Source: Archaeoglobus sp. (lineage in GTDB: Archaea > Halobacteriota > Archaeoglobi > Archaeoglobales > Archaeoglobaceae). Taken from it: a stretch of 64,000 nucleotides of DNA. This document shows, piece by piece, positions 33,494 through 44,011 of the stretch; the first letter of the stretch is position 1, and every line of letters begins with the position of its first letter. The position numbers and the translations under genes are program-made. Where the stretch lies: the NCBI GenBank assembly GCA_017656505.1, contig JACDNU010000004.1:1-64000 (forward strand). The letters are read 5' to 3'. Below the pieces are notes generated by a model that was given only the letters and a program-made list of their open reading frames with translations, was not told the origin of the DNA and did not search any database.

Positions 33494-34045
33494 ATGGGAG
33501 ATCCGAAGAGGCACAGGAGGAAGTACATAACACCAATGAGGCCCTGGGACAAGGTTAGGCTGGAGAAGGAAGTGGAGTTAATAGTTAAATACGGCTTGAG
33601 AAACAAGCGAGAGCTCTGGAGGTTCCAGAACATTCTCAGGAAGTACAGGAGGGTTGCTAGAGAGCTTCTCGCCAAGATCGATCTTCCGGGCAGGGAAGGT
33701 GAGCTGGCCAAGGCCAAAGCCCAGATGGTGATAAGGAAGCTCGCAAAGATGAGTGTGCTTGAAGAGAATGCAACGCTGGATGACATTCTCAATCTCAACG
33801 TGGATGCCTTCCTGAATCGCAGATTACAGACGATAGTTTTCAGACAAGGCTTGGCGAACACGATCAAGCAGGCGAGGCAGCTTATAACTCACGGCCACAT
33901 AGCGATCGATGGCAGGAAGGTTACAGTTCCAAGTCACATCGTTACAAGGGAGGAGGAGACCAAGATCTCCTACTACGAAAACTCTCCCTTCGCGGAGAGA
34001 GGTTTGGTCTTGAAGGCTGAGAAGGCTGAGAGTCAGGAAGCGTAA
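33494..34045 (+). CDS. rpsD: 30S ribosomal protein S4
   Basis: A 183-residue archaeal S4, an early binder of 16S r[28 protein letters not shown] is the archaeal N-terminus, and an S4 RNA-binding domain follows ([40 protein letters not shown]). Second gene of the operon, 52 bases after rpsM. Confidence 0.97.
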   Translation: MGDPKRHRRKYITPMRPWDKVRLEKEVELIVKYGLRNKRELWRFQNILRKYRRVARELLAKIDLPGREGELAKAKAQMVIRKLAKMSVLEENATLDDILNLNVDAFLNRRLQTIVFRQGLANTIKQARQLITHGHIAIDGRKVTVPSHIVTREEETKISYYENSPFAERGLVLKAEKAESQEA

Positions 34046-34076
34046 ATCTAGAAAGAGTAAGAATAGAGGTGTTTTT

Positions 34077-34472
34077 ATGGAAAAGAAGAAGGGCAAATGG
34101 GGTATTGCGAACATCTTTTCATCCTACAACAATACGATCATCACTATAACCGATATCACGGGGAGCGAGACGATTGTAAGGATCAGCGGCGGAATGATCG
34201 TGAAAGCAAGCAGAGACGAGGGAAATCCCTATACAGCCATGCAGGCGGCGATAAGGGCAGCGGAGAAGGCGATGGAAAAGGGGATTGAAGGCGTGCACAT
34301 AAAAGTTAGAGCCCCCGGAGGAAACAAGCACACGAACCCCGGTCCGGGAGCGCAGGCTGCGATAAGGGCTCTAGCAAGAGCCGGACTGAAGATCGGTAGG
34401 ATCGAGGATGTAACTCCAATCCCGCACGACGGCACTAGGGCTCCCGGCGGGAAGAGGGGAAGAAGAATCTGA
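34077..34472 (+). CDS. rpsK: 30S ribosomal protein S11
   Basis: A 131-residue S11. It has [30 protein letters not shown] and the conserved [48 protein letters not shown] end. Third gene of the operon; ends in a basic archaeal tail. Confidence 0.97.
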   Translation: MEKKKGKWGIANIFSSYNNTIITITDITGSETIVRISGGMIVKASRDEGNPYTAMQAAIRAAEKAMEKGIEGVHIKVRAPGGNKHTNPGPGAQAAIRALARAGLKIGRIEDVTPIPHDGTRAPGGKRGRRI

Positions 34473-34517
34473 AATTCGAAATCATCCTCTTAATCTTTTA
34501 ATTCTGGAGAGGTGAAA

Positions 34518-35306
34518 ATGGAACCCAAAATTGAGATTCTGGAAGAGGGAGATCTGAAGCTCAAATTCATTTTGGAGTCTTCGACTGCTTTTGCTAACTC
34601 TTTGAGGAGGGCTATGAAAAGCATGGTGCCTACGATGGCCGTCGATTACATAGACTTCTACATGAACACCTCCTATCTCTACGACGAAATTCTAGCCCAT
34701 AGAATAGGGCTAATTCCCATAAAAACGGATCTCGAGAAGTTCAACATGCCCGACAAATGCGTTTGCGGTGGAGAAGGATGCCCAAATTGCCAAGTTTCCT
34801 TCAGACTCAACATCGAAGGGCCGAAGCTTGTCTATTCCGGAGACTTCGTTTCTGACGATCCGGAGACAGTTCCGGTTTACGACAACATCCCGGTTGTTGA
34901 ACTCGATGAGGGACAGCAGCTAATGCTGGAAGCGGTGGCAAGACTTGGAACGGGAAAGGAGCATGTGAAGTGGCAGCCTGTTTCAGCCTGTACGTATAGG
35001 ATCATTCCGGAAATAGTCATCGGTGAAAGCTGTAACGCGTGCAAAGATTGCGTTGAAGTATGCCCGAGAAACGTTTTCGAGGTTGAAGATGAAAAGATCG
35101 TGGTGAAAAGGCCCGAGGAATGCTCGATGTGCATGGAATGTGTTGAGGTTTGCGAACAGTCTGCTATCGACGTGAATGAAACGAACAGATTCCTCTTCAA
35201 TGTGGAAGGAACGGGAGCTTTACCAGTTAAGAGGGTTCTCGTCGAGGCCTTAAAGGCTCTTAAAAGCAAAGCAGAAGAGCTCACCTCGATAGTTGAGATT
35301 GAGTAA
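34518..35306 (+). CDS. rpoD: RNA polymerase subunit D with two ferredoxin-type clusters
   Basis: A 262-residue RpoD (archaeal homologue of Rpb3/alpha) that seeds polymerase assembly. The alpha-like fold opens with FILESSTAFANSLRRAMKSMVPTMAVD. An inserted domain holds Cys172, 175, 178, 182 and Cys202, 205, 208, 212, the full set for two [4Fe-4S] clusters, and CVCGGEGCPNC at 81-91 may bind zinc. Some archaeal RpoD proteins keep these clusters, others lost them. GGAGAGGTGA precedes the ATG at 34518. The following gene converges. Confidence 0.96.
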   Translation: MEPKIEILEEGDLKLKFILESSTAFANSLRRAMKSMVPTMAVDYIDFYMNTSYLYDEILAHRIGLIPIKTDLEKFNMPDKCVCGGEGCPNCQVSFRLNIEGPKLVYSGDFVSDDPETVPVYDNIPVVELDEGQQLMLEAVARLGTGKEHVKWQPVSACTYRIIPEIVIGESCNACKDCVEVCPRNVFEVEDEKIVVKRPEECSMCMECVEVCEQSAIDVNETNRFLFNVEGTGALPVKRVLVEALKALKSKAEELTSIVEIE

Positions 35307-35357
35307 CGATTGAATGGGTTTTTAAATTTTAATGCTTTTAATAGATTTTATTTAGAT

Positions 35358-37202
35358 TTATTCAGATAACCCTCTTCTACTCACATAGAGGTAAGAGTAA
35401 AGTCCGCCTAACACTATCAGTCCCATCCCAAGCCATACGAAGTTTGCAAGCCTGTTGATGTGCACTTCTATTCCAACTTTCTTTAAATCGCTTGAAATCC
35501 CATTAATTGAGACGTACAAATCATGGAGTGGGAAGCTCATGATCTCAACCGAGGAGACAACCCTGTCCTGTCTGATAATCTTGTACTCTCTCATTTCTGG
35601 CTTTAGCGTTCCTATAAGCTTCCCATTCTCGTAAATCTGGATTTCTGCAAAGATGGAGAATTTTTCTCCATCCTCCCTTGCGTTAAGTTTCACAAACTTT
35701 AATTCGTATCCATCTATGGTTGCAGTTTCTCCAGGACTCAGAGCGAATTGCTGGGTGTTGGAGAGACTCCAAACCCCTATCGAACCGATAAAAAGGAACA
35801 TTACACCTATATGCACAACGTAAGCACCGTATCTTCTTAAAAACCTCATCTTTCCTGTGTAAAAGGCTACCAGGTAGTTCAGCAAGGAGAAAGCAAAAAG
35901 CCCAGCGGCTAGGGAGGCTAGAATGCTTCTCGAAAGGGCGAATGATGAAAGCGAAGCGATCAGAAATATGATGGATGGGATTAGGAATTTCTCTCTCAGT
36001 TCTCCATCCCAGCCCCACTTCAGCCTTATGCAGAGTCCGAAAAGGGCGAACAGGATTATTTCAACTGGGAACATTATCGACTCGTAGTATTTCCTCCCCA
36101 GTTCAAATCCGAAAGCGGGTATCAGAGTGCCAATAAGAACGCCAAGAAAGAGCATCAGAATAACGAGTAAATAAACAAGGATGGATGTTTCTCTGTTGAT
36201 GGAAATCCTAAGCTCATCTCCTCCCCTAAAACCGTTCCTTTTGACATATATGGATACAACCGCAGAGATAACTATGACCAAGAGAAAAATAACTCCTTCA
36301 GGCCCCTCGCCGAAAGCATGAACCGATGAAACTATTCCACTTCGGGTAACAAATGCTGCGAATACCACCAGAATGAAGGTTAACACCAGCAGATAGTAAT
36401 TTGCGGAAATTATCCACGAACCCTTAGCCCTTTTCTGGAGGTAAAAGGTGTGAAAAACGAGGGTCGAGGTAAGCCACGGAAGCATCGAAGAATTCTCAAC
36501 CGGGTCCCATCCCCAAAAACCTCCCCAACCCAGTGTCCGATAAGCCCACCATCCGCCAACGAAGATTCCTAGGCCGAGCAAGATCCATGATGGTAGCAAA
36601 TACTTCATCGCCCTCTCTTCCCAGTCCTTTCCTAGGGCATATCCTGAAACGGCCATTGCAAACGGGATGAGGAGTCCGGCATAGGCAGCGAAAACGATTG
36701 GTGGATGGATTACCATCTCCAGAGTTCTTAACAGTGGATTTAATCCCACTCCCTCTGGCTGGGCTGGAATTCTCGTGAAGGGATTTGAGGTTGTAAGCAA
36801 AAGGATGTTAATCAGCAGAAGAAACAGGCCAGAAATTGCGAGGGTATAAGCGGTCAGACTGTCCTTTTTATCGGAAAGAACGAAAAGATTTACCGTGGCT
36901 ATGAAAAGAGCCCAAAGCAGAAGCGAGCCTTCTTTTCCAGCCCAGAATGCACTGACTGTAAGGAGCAAGGAAAGCTTGGAATCGGAGTTATAGAAAACGT
37001 ATTCGTAAGAAAAATCTTTTGAGAGGAAGTGAGAGAGGAGCAAAAGACTTGAGAAGAGAATGGCAAGAAAGTACAGAAAAACTGCTTTTTCACCGTTTTG
37101 CAGCAAATCAGCCGATCTTTTTTTTACTCCAGCGTAGAATGCGTAAACGGAGTACGCTACTAATATCAAAGAAGCCAGAAGCAGAATTTCACCCACGTCC
37201 AT
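35358..37202 (-). CDS. ccmF: Cytochrome c biogenesis protein CcmF
   Basis: A 614-residue membrane protein of the CcmF/CcsA haem-handling family. It has about 13-15 spans, the haem-binding tryptophan-rich loop WGGFWGWDPVENSSMLPWL near 225, and GKEGSLLLWALF earlier, plus a large outer domain after residue 490. CcmF joins haem to apocytochrome c. It follows ccmE by nine bases; ccmA, ccmB, ccmC and ccmH are not in the window. Archaeoglobales use many multihaem cytochromes, so the system makes sense here. Confidence 0.93.
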   Translation of the reverse strand: MDVGEILLLASLILVAYSVYAFYAGVKKRSADLLQNGEKAVFLYFLAILFSSLLLLSHFLSKDFSYEYVFYNSDSKLSLLLTVSAFWAGKEGSLLLWALFIATVNLFVLSDKKDSLTAYTLAISGLFLLLINILLLTTSNPFTRIPAQPEGVGLNPLLRTLEMVIHPPIVFAAYAGLLIPFAMAVSGYALGKDWEERAMKYLLPSWILLGLGIFVGGWWAYRTLGWGGFWGWDPVENSSMLPWLTSTLVFHTFYLQKRAKGSWIISANYYLLVLTFILVVFAAFVTRSGIVSSVHAFGEGPEGVIFLLVIVISAVVSIYVKRNGFRGGDELRISINRETSILVYLLVILMLFLGVLIGTLIPAFGFELGRKYYESIMFPVEIILFALFGLCIRLKWGWDGELREKFLIPSIIFLIASLSSFALSRSILASLAAGLFAFSLLNYLVAFYTGKMRFLRRYGAYVVHIGVMFLFIGSIGVWSLSNTQQFALSPGETATIDGYELKFVKLNAREDGEKFSIFAEIQIYENGKLIGTLKPEMREYKIIRQDRVVSSVEIMSFPLHDLYVSINGISSDLKKVGIEVHINRLANFVWLGMGLIVLGGLYSYLYVSRRGLSE

Positions 37203-37211
37203 CCTATCGCC

Positions 37212-37571
37212 TCATTTCTCAACCTTGTATTCTGTGTGGCACTTCGTCAGAACCTTGGAGGCAAAGAATGTTCCATCTTTATAATCTCCCACAACAACCA
37301 CTGTAACATTCTCTTGATAATGGGTTGTGCCCTTGTAAACAACCTTCATAACGCTCTTTCCGTCCGTAAGCTCGAAGAGTGTTACGTTTCCTTCGATACG
37401 GGTTGAGTTGGGAACTATTGTCCCATTTACTTGGATGTTGTAAGCTTCCTTAAGTTCTAAAACCTCTGAAACAGTTTTATACGGTGAAACATTTGATATG
37501 AATGCATAGGCTATGAAAATGAGGAAGGCAATTGATGTAGCTCCGAGAAGTATCTTTCCCCGCCCTTCCAT
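37212..37571 (-). CDS. ccmE: Haem chaperone CcmE, cysteine type
   Basis: A 119-residue CcmE that carries haem to CcmF. One N-terminal membrane anchor (about 7-25) is followed by a small beta-barrel domain. The haem-binding site near the end reads KCHTEYKVEK: Cys111 and Tyr115 in a CxxxY motif instead of the bacterial HxxxY histidine, the variant known from archaea and some sulphate reducers. Upstream of ccmF in one unit. Confidence 0.92.
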   Translation of the reverse strand: MEGRGKILLGATSIAFLIFIAYAFISNVSPYKTVSEVLELKEAYNIQVNGTIVPNSTRIEGNVTLFELTDGKSVMKVVYKGTTHYQENVTVVVVGDYKDGTFFASKVLTKCHTEYKVEK

Positions 37572-37630
37572 TGGTTCAACTTGAACATACCTTATTTAAT
37601 CTTTTCTGGGGTTACCTGAAGCCAACTGCC

Positions 37631-38737
37631 TCAGAATATGAGATCTTCGATTGCTGCCTTTTCCACGGCAAGCTTTATCTCCCTAGCTATCCTCCTCCCC
37701 ATGTACATGTTCTCCCCCCACAGAATGTACGAATAGGCTGAACTTGGAATTCCGCTGTTAGTCCCGGCTACAATTCTGGCGGAGATCTCAAAAACCGTCA
37801 TTTCAGCATTCTCGTCAAATACAGCCTCGAGGCAGAAAGGCCCCACCATTCCCGGATAAGCTATCTCCTTTGAAACTTCCACAACATTCTTAGCAGCCTC
37901 TAAAGCCTGGGAAAGCAGGCTCTCCCTCAAAACTATTGGAAAGTTTCCCACAACCGTGTAAGTTGGGGAAGGATCTATTTTCAGCTGGATTGGAGCGGGA
38001 ACTTTGCCCAAGCTGTCGACGTCGGCTTCATACCTCCTGTCGATTGCGATCAGCTCAACCCTCTCGAGGATTGGAGAGTAAAAGAAGGAGAAGTATACAT
38101 TCGCCCCAAGGATGTACTCTTGAATGAAAGCTTTTTCAAAGTCTTCCCTTCTGGCAAGCCCCTTCTGAACCATCTCTTCGGACTTCTTGAGAAAATCCTC
38201 GTAATCTGTAGCGAGAAAGTAACCTTTCCCTCCCTTAGCCCCCGGAAACTTCACTATGGATAAGCGATCAATTTCCTCGGGTTTTTCGATTATCCTTGGC
38301 GTTTTCAGGCCAGCCTTTTTCAACCAAGCCTGCTGCATCTCTCTAACAGTCTCCCAGTACATTAACTCCCTGTTCCCGAAGATGGGGATTCTCAGCCTCT
38401 CGAGGTTTCCAATGTAGGCGTTAAACGAGCCATGGGGGATAAGGATTCCGTTGAGCTCGATTATCATATCTTGAAAGTTATCCTCAAGTAAATCCGGGAA
38501 ATCTTGGATTTCGATGAGCTCGTCTGCAACGGGAAAGGACTCGTAGATTATCCTTTCCTTCTCTCTGCAAAGGCAGACAGTCTTGAATCCTTCTTCCTTT
38601 GCCCCTTTTAGGATGTTCAACGCGGAATGGCTTCCCAAGGTTACGATGCTTATCTTGCTGTGATCGTAATCGTTCAGAACCTCAAGAATCTTCTCCCTGC
38701 TCCTCTTTATTACCTCAGCTCTTTCCTCCAGATTCAT
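37631..38737 (-). CDS. purP: FAICAR synthetase PurP
   Basis: A 368-residue ATP-grasp enzyme that formylates AICAR to FAICAR using formate and ATP, the archaeal replacement for the PurH formyltransferase. Its pattern includes [25 protein letters not shown], the ATP-grasp stretch [16 protein letters not shown] and [32 protein letters not shown]. It lies near purC, purE and carAB in the same orientation, although the gaps leave co-transcription open. Confidence 0.95.
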   Translation of the reverse strand: MNLEERAEVIKRSREKILEVLNDYDHSKISIVTLGSHSALNILKGAKEEGFKTVCLCREKERIIYESFPVADELIEIQDFPDLLEDNFQDMIIELNGILIPHGSFNAYIGNLERLRIPIFGNRELMYWETVREMQQAWLKKAGLKTPRIIEKPEEIDRLSIVKFPGAKGGKGYFLATDYEDFLKKSEEMVQKGLARREDFEKAFIQEYILGANVYFSFFYSPILERVELIAIDRRYEADVDSLGKVPAPIQLKIDPSPTYTVVGNFPIVLRESLLSQALEAAKNVVEVSKEIAYPGMVGPFCLEAVFDENAEMTVFEISARIVAGTNSGIPSSAYSYILWGENMYMGRRIAREIKLAVEKAAIEDLIF

Positions 38738-38775
38738 AAGATCTCCTCAATAATTTGATTTTATTTCAACTTATT

Positions 38776-39579
38776 TTATTTGTTATTTTGTTTACTGCCT
38801 TTTCCGACCCTTTTTCTAATCCTCCGGCTGATGAGTGAGGCGAAGACCGCAGCTCCGAAACCATTATCCACATTTACAACAGCAACACCCGAAGAGCAGC
38901 TCTGGAGCATTGAGAAGAGCGTAGTCAAACCGTTCAGGCTCACACCGTAGCCCACGGAAGTGGGAACTGCTATCACAGGCAGATCAACGATTCCAGCAAC
39001 GACAGAGGGCAAAGCTCCCTCCATCCCGGCAACCACTATTATGGAATCAACCTCGCTACCCAAAATCTCCTTTATGGGGTTGATCAGCCTGTGCAGTCCG
39101 GCAACGCCAACATCGTAGTACTTCAAAACCTCCAATCCAAGAAATTCGGCTGTAGTTGCAGCCTCTTCAGCTACCCTAATGTCTGAGGTTCCCGCAGTCA
39201 GAATCGCCACCCTGCCGAATTTTTCTTTCCTTTTCCCAACTATAATCGTTCCGGATTTCTCGTTCACAAAGGCATCTGGAAAAGCCTTCAGAATCGCCTC
39301 AATCTGCTCATCCGACGCTTTCGTAACGAGGACTCCTTCCAACACCTTCAAACTTTCCTTTAAAATTTTAACTATCTCTTCCGGAGTTTTGCCTTCCGCA
39401 TAGATCGCTTCTGGCTTTCCTGCTCTAGCCTCCCTTAAATGATCAAAATTTGCGAAGTCCTCAACCTGTTTTAGAAATATCTTGACGAGCTCCTCTCTGC
39501 TCTCCTCATCAAGCTCCCCGATCTCTTCCAGAATTTTTCTTATTTCATTGACGTTTTTTTCTTTGGATTTCCCTTTCAT
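38776..39579 (-). CDS. larB: LarB / PurE-like carboxylase (NCAIR mutase-like)
   Basis: A 267-residue PurE-superfamily protein. The N-terminal 100 residues are helical; the PurE-like core has RVAILTAGTSDIRVAEEAATTAEFLGL and IIVVAGMEGALPSVVAGIVDLPVIAVPTSVGYG. In bacteria LarB carboxylates and hydrolyses nicotinic acid adenine dinucleotide to start the nickel-pincer cofactor of lactate racemase. LarC and LarE are not in the window. An older annotation as a purine enzyme is less likely since a true PurE gene is present at 45151. Confidence 0.88.
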   Translation of the reverse strand: MKGKSKEKNVNEIRKILEEIGELDEESREELVKIFLKQVEDFANFDHLREARAGKPEAIYAEGKTPEEIVKILKESLKVLEGVLVTKASDEQIEAILKAFPDAFVNEKSGTIIVGKRKEKFGRVAILTAGTSDIRVAEEAATTAEFLGLEVLKYYDVGVAGLHRLINPIKEILGSEVDSIIVVAGMEGALPSVVAGIVDLPVIAVPTSVGYGVSLNGLTTLFSMLQSCSSGVAVVNVDNGFGAAVFASLISRRIRKRVGKGSKQNNK

Positions 39580-39619
39580 CGTCCCTGCCTTTGTTTTGAT
39601 TTATTTTTCTTGGTTTTAC

Positions 39620-42600
39620 CTAATAATTCCTGATCTCCTCGTGATACTCCTGGATGGATTTCACAGTCACACCATCCATTCCCGTCCTTCTCAGAGATTC
39701 TATCGCCTTAACAACAGCCAAAGCCCCTGAGATCGTTGTTATGTAAGGCACATTGTGGTCGACGGCAGCCCTCCTTATCAGAAAGCCCTCGGTTTTGCCC
39801 CTTTTGCCAGAGGGGGTGTTTATTATAAAATCAATCCCCCGGTTAATTATCTCGTCTATGACATTCGGCCTTCCTTCGCTCACCTTCAGCGTTATCTCAG
39901 CGTTAACGCCGTGCTCCCTCAGAAAGCCAGCTGTTCCGGTGGTTGCGAGGATCTTGAATCCCATCCCCTCCAGCTTTTTCGCAATCGGTAGGACCTTCCT
40001 TCTGTCTTCCTCTTTCACGCTGATGAAAACCGTCCCCTCTAGAGGCAATCGCATTCCAGCGGCGAGCTCTGCTTTATAGTAAGCGAGCCCAAAATCGTAG
40101 TCTATACCCATAACTTCTCCCGTTGCCTTCATCTCTGGCCCCAGAATCGGATCAACGCCGGGAAGTTTTATGAATGGGAAAACTGCCTCTTTAACTGCGA
40201 CATGCTTTAAATCGAGAATTTCTTTAACACCAAGCTCTCTGAGCTTCTTACCCGTCATGAGCTTTGCAGCTATCTTTGCAAGTGGCACACCAGTTGCCTT
40301 GCTGACGAAGGGAACCGTTCTGCTGGCTCTCGGATTCGCCTCCAGAACGTAAACGACGTCATCCTTTATCGCGAACTGAATGTTTATCAGGCCTGTAACC
40401 TTCAAAGCGAGAGCCATTCTTCTCGTATAGTCTTTTATCGTCTCAATATGCTCCTCGCTCAGCGATATGGGCGGTAAAACGCAGGCAGAATCTCCGCTAT
40501 GAATGCCAGCCTCCTCAACATGCTCCATTATCCCCCCGATAACAACTTCTTCCCCATCGCACAACGCATCGACTTCAACTTCGATCGCATCCTCCAGAAA
40601 TTTGTCTATCAGCACTGGTTTCTCCTCGCTGACATCGAAGGCTTCAACGATGAAGCTGTTGAAAGTATCCTCATCGTAAACTATCATCATTGCCCTTCCG
40701 CCGAGCACGTAGGAAGGCCGGACAAGCACTGGATAGCCTATCTTCTTCACTATCTCCCTCGCCTCCTCTATGCTGAAAGCTATGCCATTGGGCGGCTGGG
40801 GGATTCCAAGCCTCTCCAAAAGCTCGGAGAACCTCTCTCTGTCTTCTGCTATGTCTATCGAGTCGGGAGACGTGCCGAGAATTCTCACTCCAGCTTTCTC
40901 CAGCGGAACCGCTATGTTCAAAGGCGTTTGCCCGCCAAACTGAACCACAACGCCTTCAGGCTGCTCATTCTCGTAGATGTTAAGCACGTCCTCGAAGGTT
41001 ATTGGCTCGAAGTACAGCCTGTCGGAGGTGTCGTAGTCTGTTGAAACTGTTTCGGGATTGTTGTTCACCATTATCGTTTCATAGCCATCCTCTTTCAAGC
41101 TGAAAACACCGTGCACGCAGGTGTAGTCGAACTCTATTCCTTGCCCTATCCTGTTCGGGCCGGAGCCGAGGATTATGATTTTCTTTCTGCTGGTTCGGAC
41201 GGCTTCGTTCTCATCTTCATACGTTGAGTAGTAATAAGGAGTTTTAGCCTCAAATTCAGCCGCACAGGTGTCTACCATTTTGTAAACGGCCTTTATTCCG
41301 AGCTCCTTTCTTCTCTTCCTCACCTCAAGCTCGCTCGTATTGAAGATGTGTGCAAGCTGAACATCTGAGAAACCCCACCTTTTTGCTTTCAAAATGTATT
41401 CGGCTGGAAGATCGTATATCGTATACTTCTTCGCAAGCTTTTTCAGCTCATACTCAAAGTTGAGAATGTTTTTGATCTTCTGAATGAACCATTTGTCTAT
41501 CCTCGTAAGCTTGGCTACCTCCTCAACGCTCAGACCTTTAGCAAGGGCATATCTGATGTAGAAAATCCTGCTCGGATGCGGGGAGGTGAGCCTCTTGATT
41601 ATATGCTCCATCGTGGGATCTTTGTCCCTCCCATCGCTTCCTATTCCAAAGCGTCTGATTTCGAGACTCCTCAAAGCTTTTTGCAAAGCCTCCTCGAAGG
41701 TTCTGCCTATCGCCATAACCTCGCCCACGCTCTTCATCTGCGTTCCGAGCGTTGGATCGGCAGTCGGGAACTTGTCGAACGCGAACCTCGGGATTTTAAC
41801 AACCACATAGTCTATAGTTGGCTCAAAGCTTGCTGGAGTCTCCTTCGTTATATCGTTGGGTATCTCGTCGAGGGTGTAACCGATTGCAAGCTTTGCAGCA
41901 ATCTTTGCGATCGGAAATCCGGTTGCTTTGGAAGCCAAGGCTGAGGATCTGCTAACTCTCGGGTTCATCTCTATAGCAACAACCCTGCCATTGTCAGGAT
42001 GAACGGCAAACTGGATGTTGCTTCCTCCCGTCTCGACTCCGATCTCTCTTATTATCTTTATCGCGGAATCTCTGAGGTACTGATATTCTACATCAGTCAA
42101 GGTTTGAGCCGGGGCAACGGTTATGCTGTCACCCGTATGCACCCCCATCGGGTCGAAGTTCTCGATAGAGCATATTATCACAACATTGTCGGCCAAATCT
42201 CGCATAACTTCAAGCTCGTATTCCTTCCACCCAATAACTCCCTCTTCGATTAAGACTTGGTTTATGAGGGACATCTCGAGGCCTCTTTCAACGATATCCT
42301 TCAGCTCGGTTCTGTTGAAAGCAATCCCGCCACCAGTCCCGCCCAGCGTGAATGCTGGTCTTACAACAACCGGGAAACCTATATCCTCGGCTATCGATAT
42401 CGCCTCATCCAGATTGTTCGCAACCTCGCTTTTGGGGACTTCTAAGCCAATCCTCTCCATGGAAGCTTTGAAGAGATCCCTGTCTTCAGCTTTCTTTATC
42501 GCGTCGAGCTTCGCCCCTATAAGTTCAACCTCATACTTGTCAAGGATCCCCATATCTCCAAGCTGAACTGCAACGTTCAGAGCTGTTTGCCCGCCAAGAG

Positions 42601-42865
42601 TCGGAAGCAAAGCATCCGGCAACTCTTTTTCAATTATCTTCGCCACGAAGTCAGCTGTTATTGGCTCGATATACGTTCTGTCGGCCATCTCGGGATCGGT
42701 CATGATGGTTGCAGGATTCGAGTTCACTAAGACTACCTCATAGCCCTCCTCCCTCAATGCCTTGCATGCCTGACTGCCGGAATAGTCGAATTCCGCTGCT
42801 TGGCCAATAACTATCGGCCCGGAGCCTATCACCATTATCTTTCTTATATCCTCTCTCTTCGGCAT
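39620..42865 (-). CDS. carB: Carbamoyl-phosphate synthase large subunit
   Basis: A 1081-residue synthase making carbamoyl phosphate from bicarbonate, ammonia and two ATP for pyrimidine and arginine synthesis. It is one unbroken polypeptide with both ATP-grasp halves: [21 protein letters not shown] at the start of the first and [24 protein letters not shown] at the second (near 560). The C-terminal allosteric domain ends [23 protein letters not shown]. In some archaea CarB is split in two; here it is whole. Confidence 0.97.
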   Translation of the reverse strand: MPKREDIRKIMVIGSGPIVIGQAAEFDYSGSQACKALREEGYEVVLVNSNPATIMTDPEMADRTYIEPITADFVAKIIEKELPDALLPTLGGQTALNVAVQLGDMGILDKYEVELIGAKLDAIKKAEDRDLFKASMERIGLEVPKSEVANNLDEAISIAEDIGFPVVVRPAFTLGGTGGGIAFNRTELKDIVERGLEMSLINQVLIEEGVIGWKEYELEVMRDLADNVVIICSIENFDPMGVHTGDSITVAPAQTLTDVEYQYLRDSAIKIIREIGVETGGSNIQFAVHPDNGRVVAIEMNPRVSRSSALASKATGFPIAKIAAKLAIGYTLDEIPNDITKETPASFEPTIDYVVVKIPRFAFDKFPTADPTLGTQMKSVGEVMAIGRTFEEALQKALRSLEIRRFGIGSDGRDKDPTMEHIIKRLTSPHPSRIFYIRYALAKGLSVEEVAKLTRIDKWFIQKIKNILNFEYELKKLAKKYTIYDLPAEYILKAKRWGFSDVQLAHIFNTSELEVRKRRKELGIKAVYKMVDTCAAEFEAKTPYYYSTYEDENEAVRTSRKKIIILGSGPNRIGQGIEFDYTCVHGVFSLKEDGYETIMVNNNPETVSTDYDTSDRLYFEPITFEDVLNIYENEQPEGVVVQFGGQTPLNIAVPLEKAGVRILGTSPDSIDIAEDRERFSELLERLGIPQPPNGIAFSIEEAREIVKKIGYPVLVRPSYVLGGRAMMIVYDEDTFNSFIVEAFDVSEEKPVLIDKFLEDAIEVEVDALCDGEEVVIGGIMEHVEEAGIHSGDSACVLPPISLSEEHIETIKDYTRRMALALKVTGLINIQFAIKDDVVYVLEANPRASRTVPFVSKATGVPLAKIAAKLMTGKKLRELGVKEILDLKHVAVKEAVFPFIKLPGVDPILGPEMKATGEVMGIDYDFGLAYYKAELAAGMRLPLEGTVFISVKEEDRRKVLPIAKKLEGMGFKILATTGTAGFLREHGVNAEITLKVSEGRPNVIDEIINRGIDFIINTPSGKRGKTEGFLIRRAAVDHNVPYITTISGALAVVKAIESLRRTGMDGVTVKSIQEYHEEIRNY

Positions 42866-42919
42866 GTTCTCTGCTCCATTTCCTTCTACTCTATTCGGTT
42901 CTATTCGTTTTACCTCTAT

Positions 42920-44002
42920 TCAGTACTCCTTCACCATTTTGCAAAACCTGTCGAAGAAGAAGTAGGTATCATGTGGGCCAGGGCCCGCTTCCGGATGATA
43001 CTGAACGGTGATAAGGGGAATTTCCTTATGCCGCATTCCTTCAACCGTGCGATCGTTCAGATTTATCTGGGTAACCTCTAAGCCAGTTCCGTCTAAAGTT
43101 CTTTCATCGACAGCGAATCCATGATTCTGGCTTGAGATGAAAACTCTGCCCGTTTCGAAATCCTTCACCGGCTGATTCGAGCCGCGATGCCCGAATTTCA
43201 ACTTGAAGGTTTTTCCTCCTAAGGCTAAAGCAACAAGCTGATTTCCTAGGCATATTCCAGCCATCGGGAAGTCTCCAGCCAAAGTTTTTATTGTCTCGAT
43301 CGTTGGTTTAACTCTTGCCGGATCTCCCGGGCCGTTTGAGATGAAAACTCCGTCTGGATTCAGCTCCTTAATCTTTTCCGGAGGATAGTCGTATGGTACG
43401 AGCGTTACGTTCAGATTTCTTTTCAGAAGCTGTCTAACGATGCTCAGCTTTATCCCGCAATCAACCAACACAACTTCATATTTCCCCTTTTCAGCCTCCA
43501 TCCTTTTCGGCTTCTTAACGCAAACCTTGTCGACAAGATCGATTTCGGTGATTGAAGGTTGCTCAACCGCTCTCTTCAGCAGTTTCTCCCTGTCATAATC
43601 CCCTACTGCAAGAACCGCCTTCATAGCTCCGTAGACCCTCGTTTTCTTGGTCAACGCTCTCGTGTCAACTCCTTCAATCCCCGGCACGTTGTATTCTTTC
43701 AGAAGCTCATCCAAGCTTTTCGTGTGTCTCCAGTTGCTGGGATCTCTGCAAAGCTCCCTTACAACGAACCCTTCAACCTTCACCCCATCGCTCTCGAAGT
43801 CCTCCTCGCATACTCCATAGTTACCTATAAGCGGGTAGGTCATCATCAGAATCTGCCCAGCATAGCTGGGATCGGTTAAAGCCTCGACGTATCCAGTCAT
43901 CGAGGTGTTGAAAACCAGCTCTCCTTCAGCATAGCTCTCTGCCCCGAAACCTTCTCCCTCCACAAGAGTTCCGTCCTCGATCGCTAAAGCTGCTCTTACC
44001 AT
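42920..44002 (-). CDS. carA: Carbamoyl-phosphate synthase small (glutaminase) subunit
   Basis: A 360-residue class I glutaminase that feeds ammonia to CarB. The nucleophile motif is MAGICLGNQLVALALGG, with HRGSNQPV and the His-Glu pair in QYHPEAGPGPHD. The N-terminal CarA domain (LVEGEGFGAESYAEGELVFNTSMTGY) is complete. It precedes carB in the same unit; the 54-base gap holds CTATTC repeats. Confidence 0.97.
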   Translation of the reverse strand: MVRAALAIEDGTLVEGEGFGAESYAEGELVFNTSMTGYVEALTDPSYAGQILMMTYPLIGNYGVCEEDFESDGVKVEGFVVRELCRDPSNWRHTKSLDELLKEYNVPGIEGVDTRALTKKTRVYGAMKAVLAVGDYDREKLLKRAVEQPSITEIDLVDKVCVKKPKRMEAEKGKYEVVLVDCGIKLSIVRQLLKRNLNVTLVPYDYPPEKIKELNPDGVFISNGPGDPARVKPTIETIKTLAGDFPMAGICLGNQLVALALGGKTFKLKFGHRGSNQPVKDFETGRVFISSQNHGFAVDERTLDGTGLEVTQINLNDRTVEGMRHKEIPLITVQYHPEAGPGPHDTYFFFDRFCKMVKEY

Positions 44003-44011
44003 TTTGATCCC

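Noticed and set aside
42866..42919. CTATTC repeats between carA and carB as a regulatory RNA
   Set aside because: Only loose sequence repeats in a 54-base gap; no foldable structure is evident.
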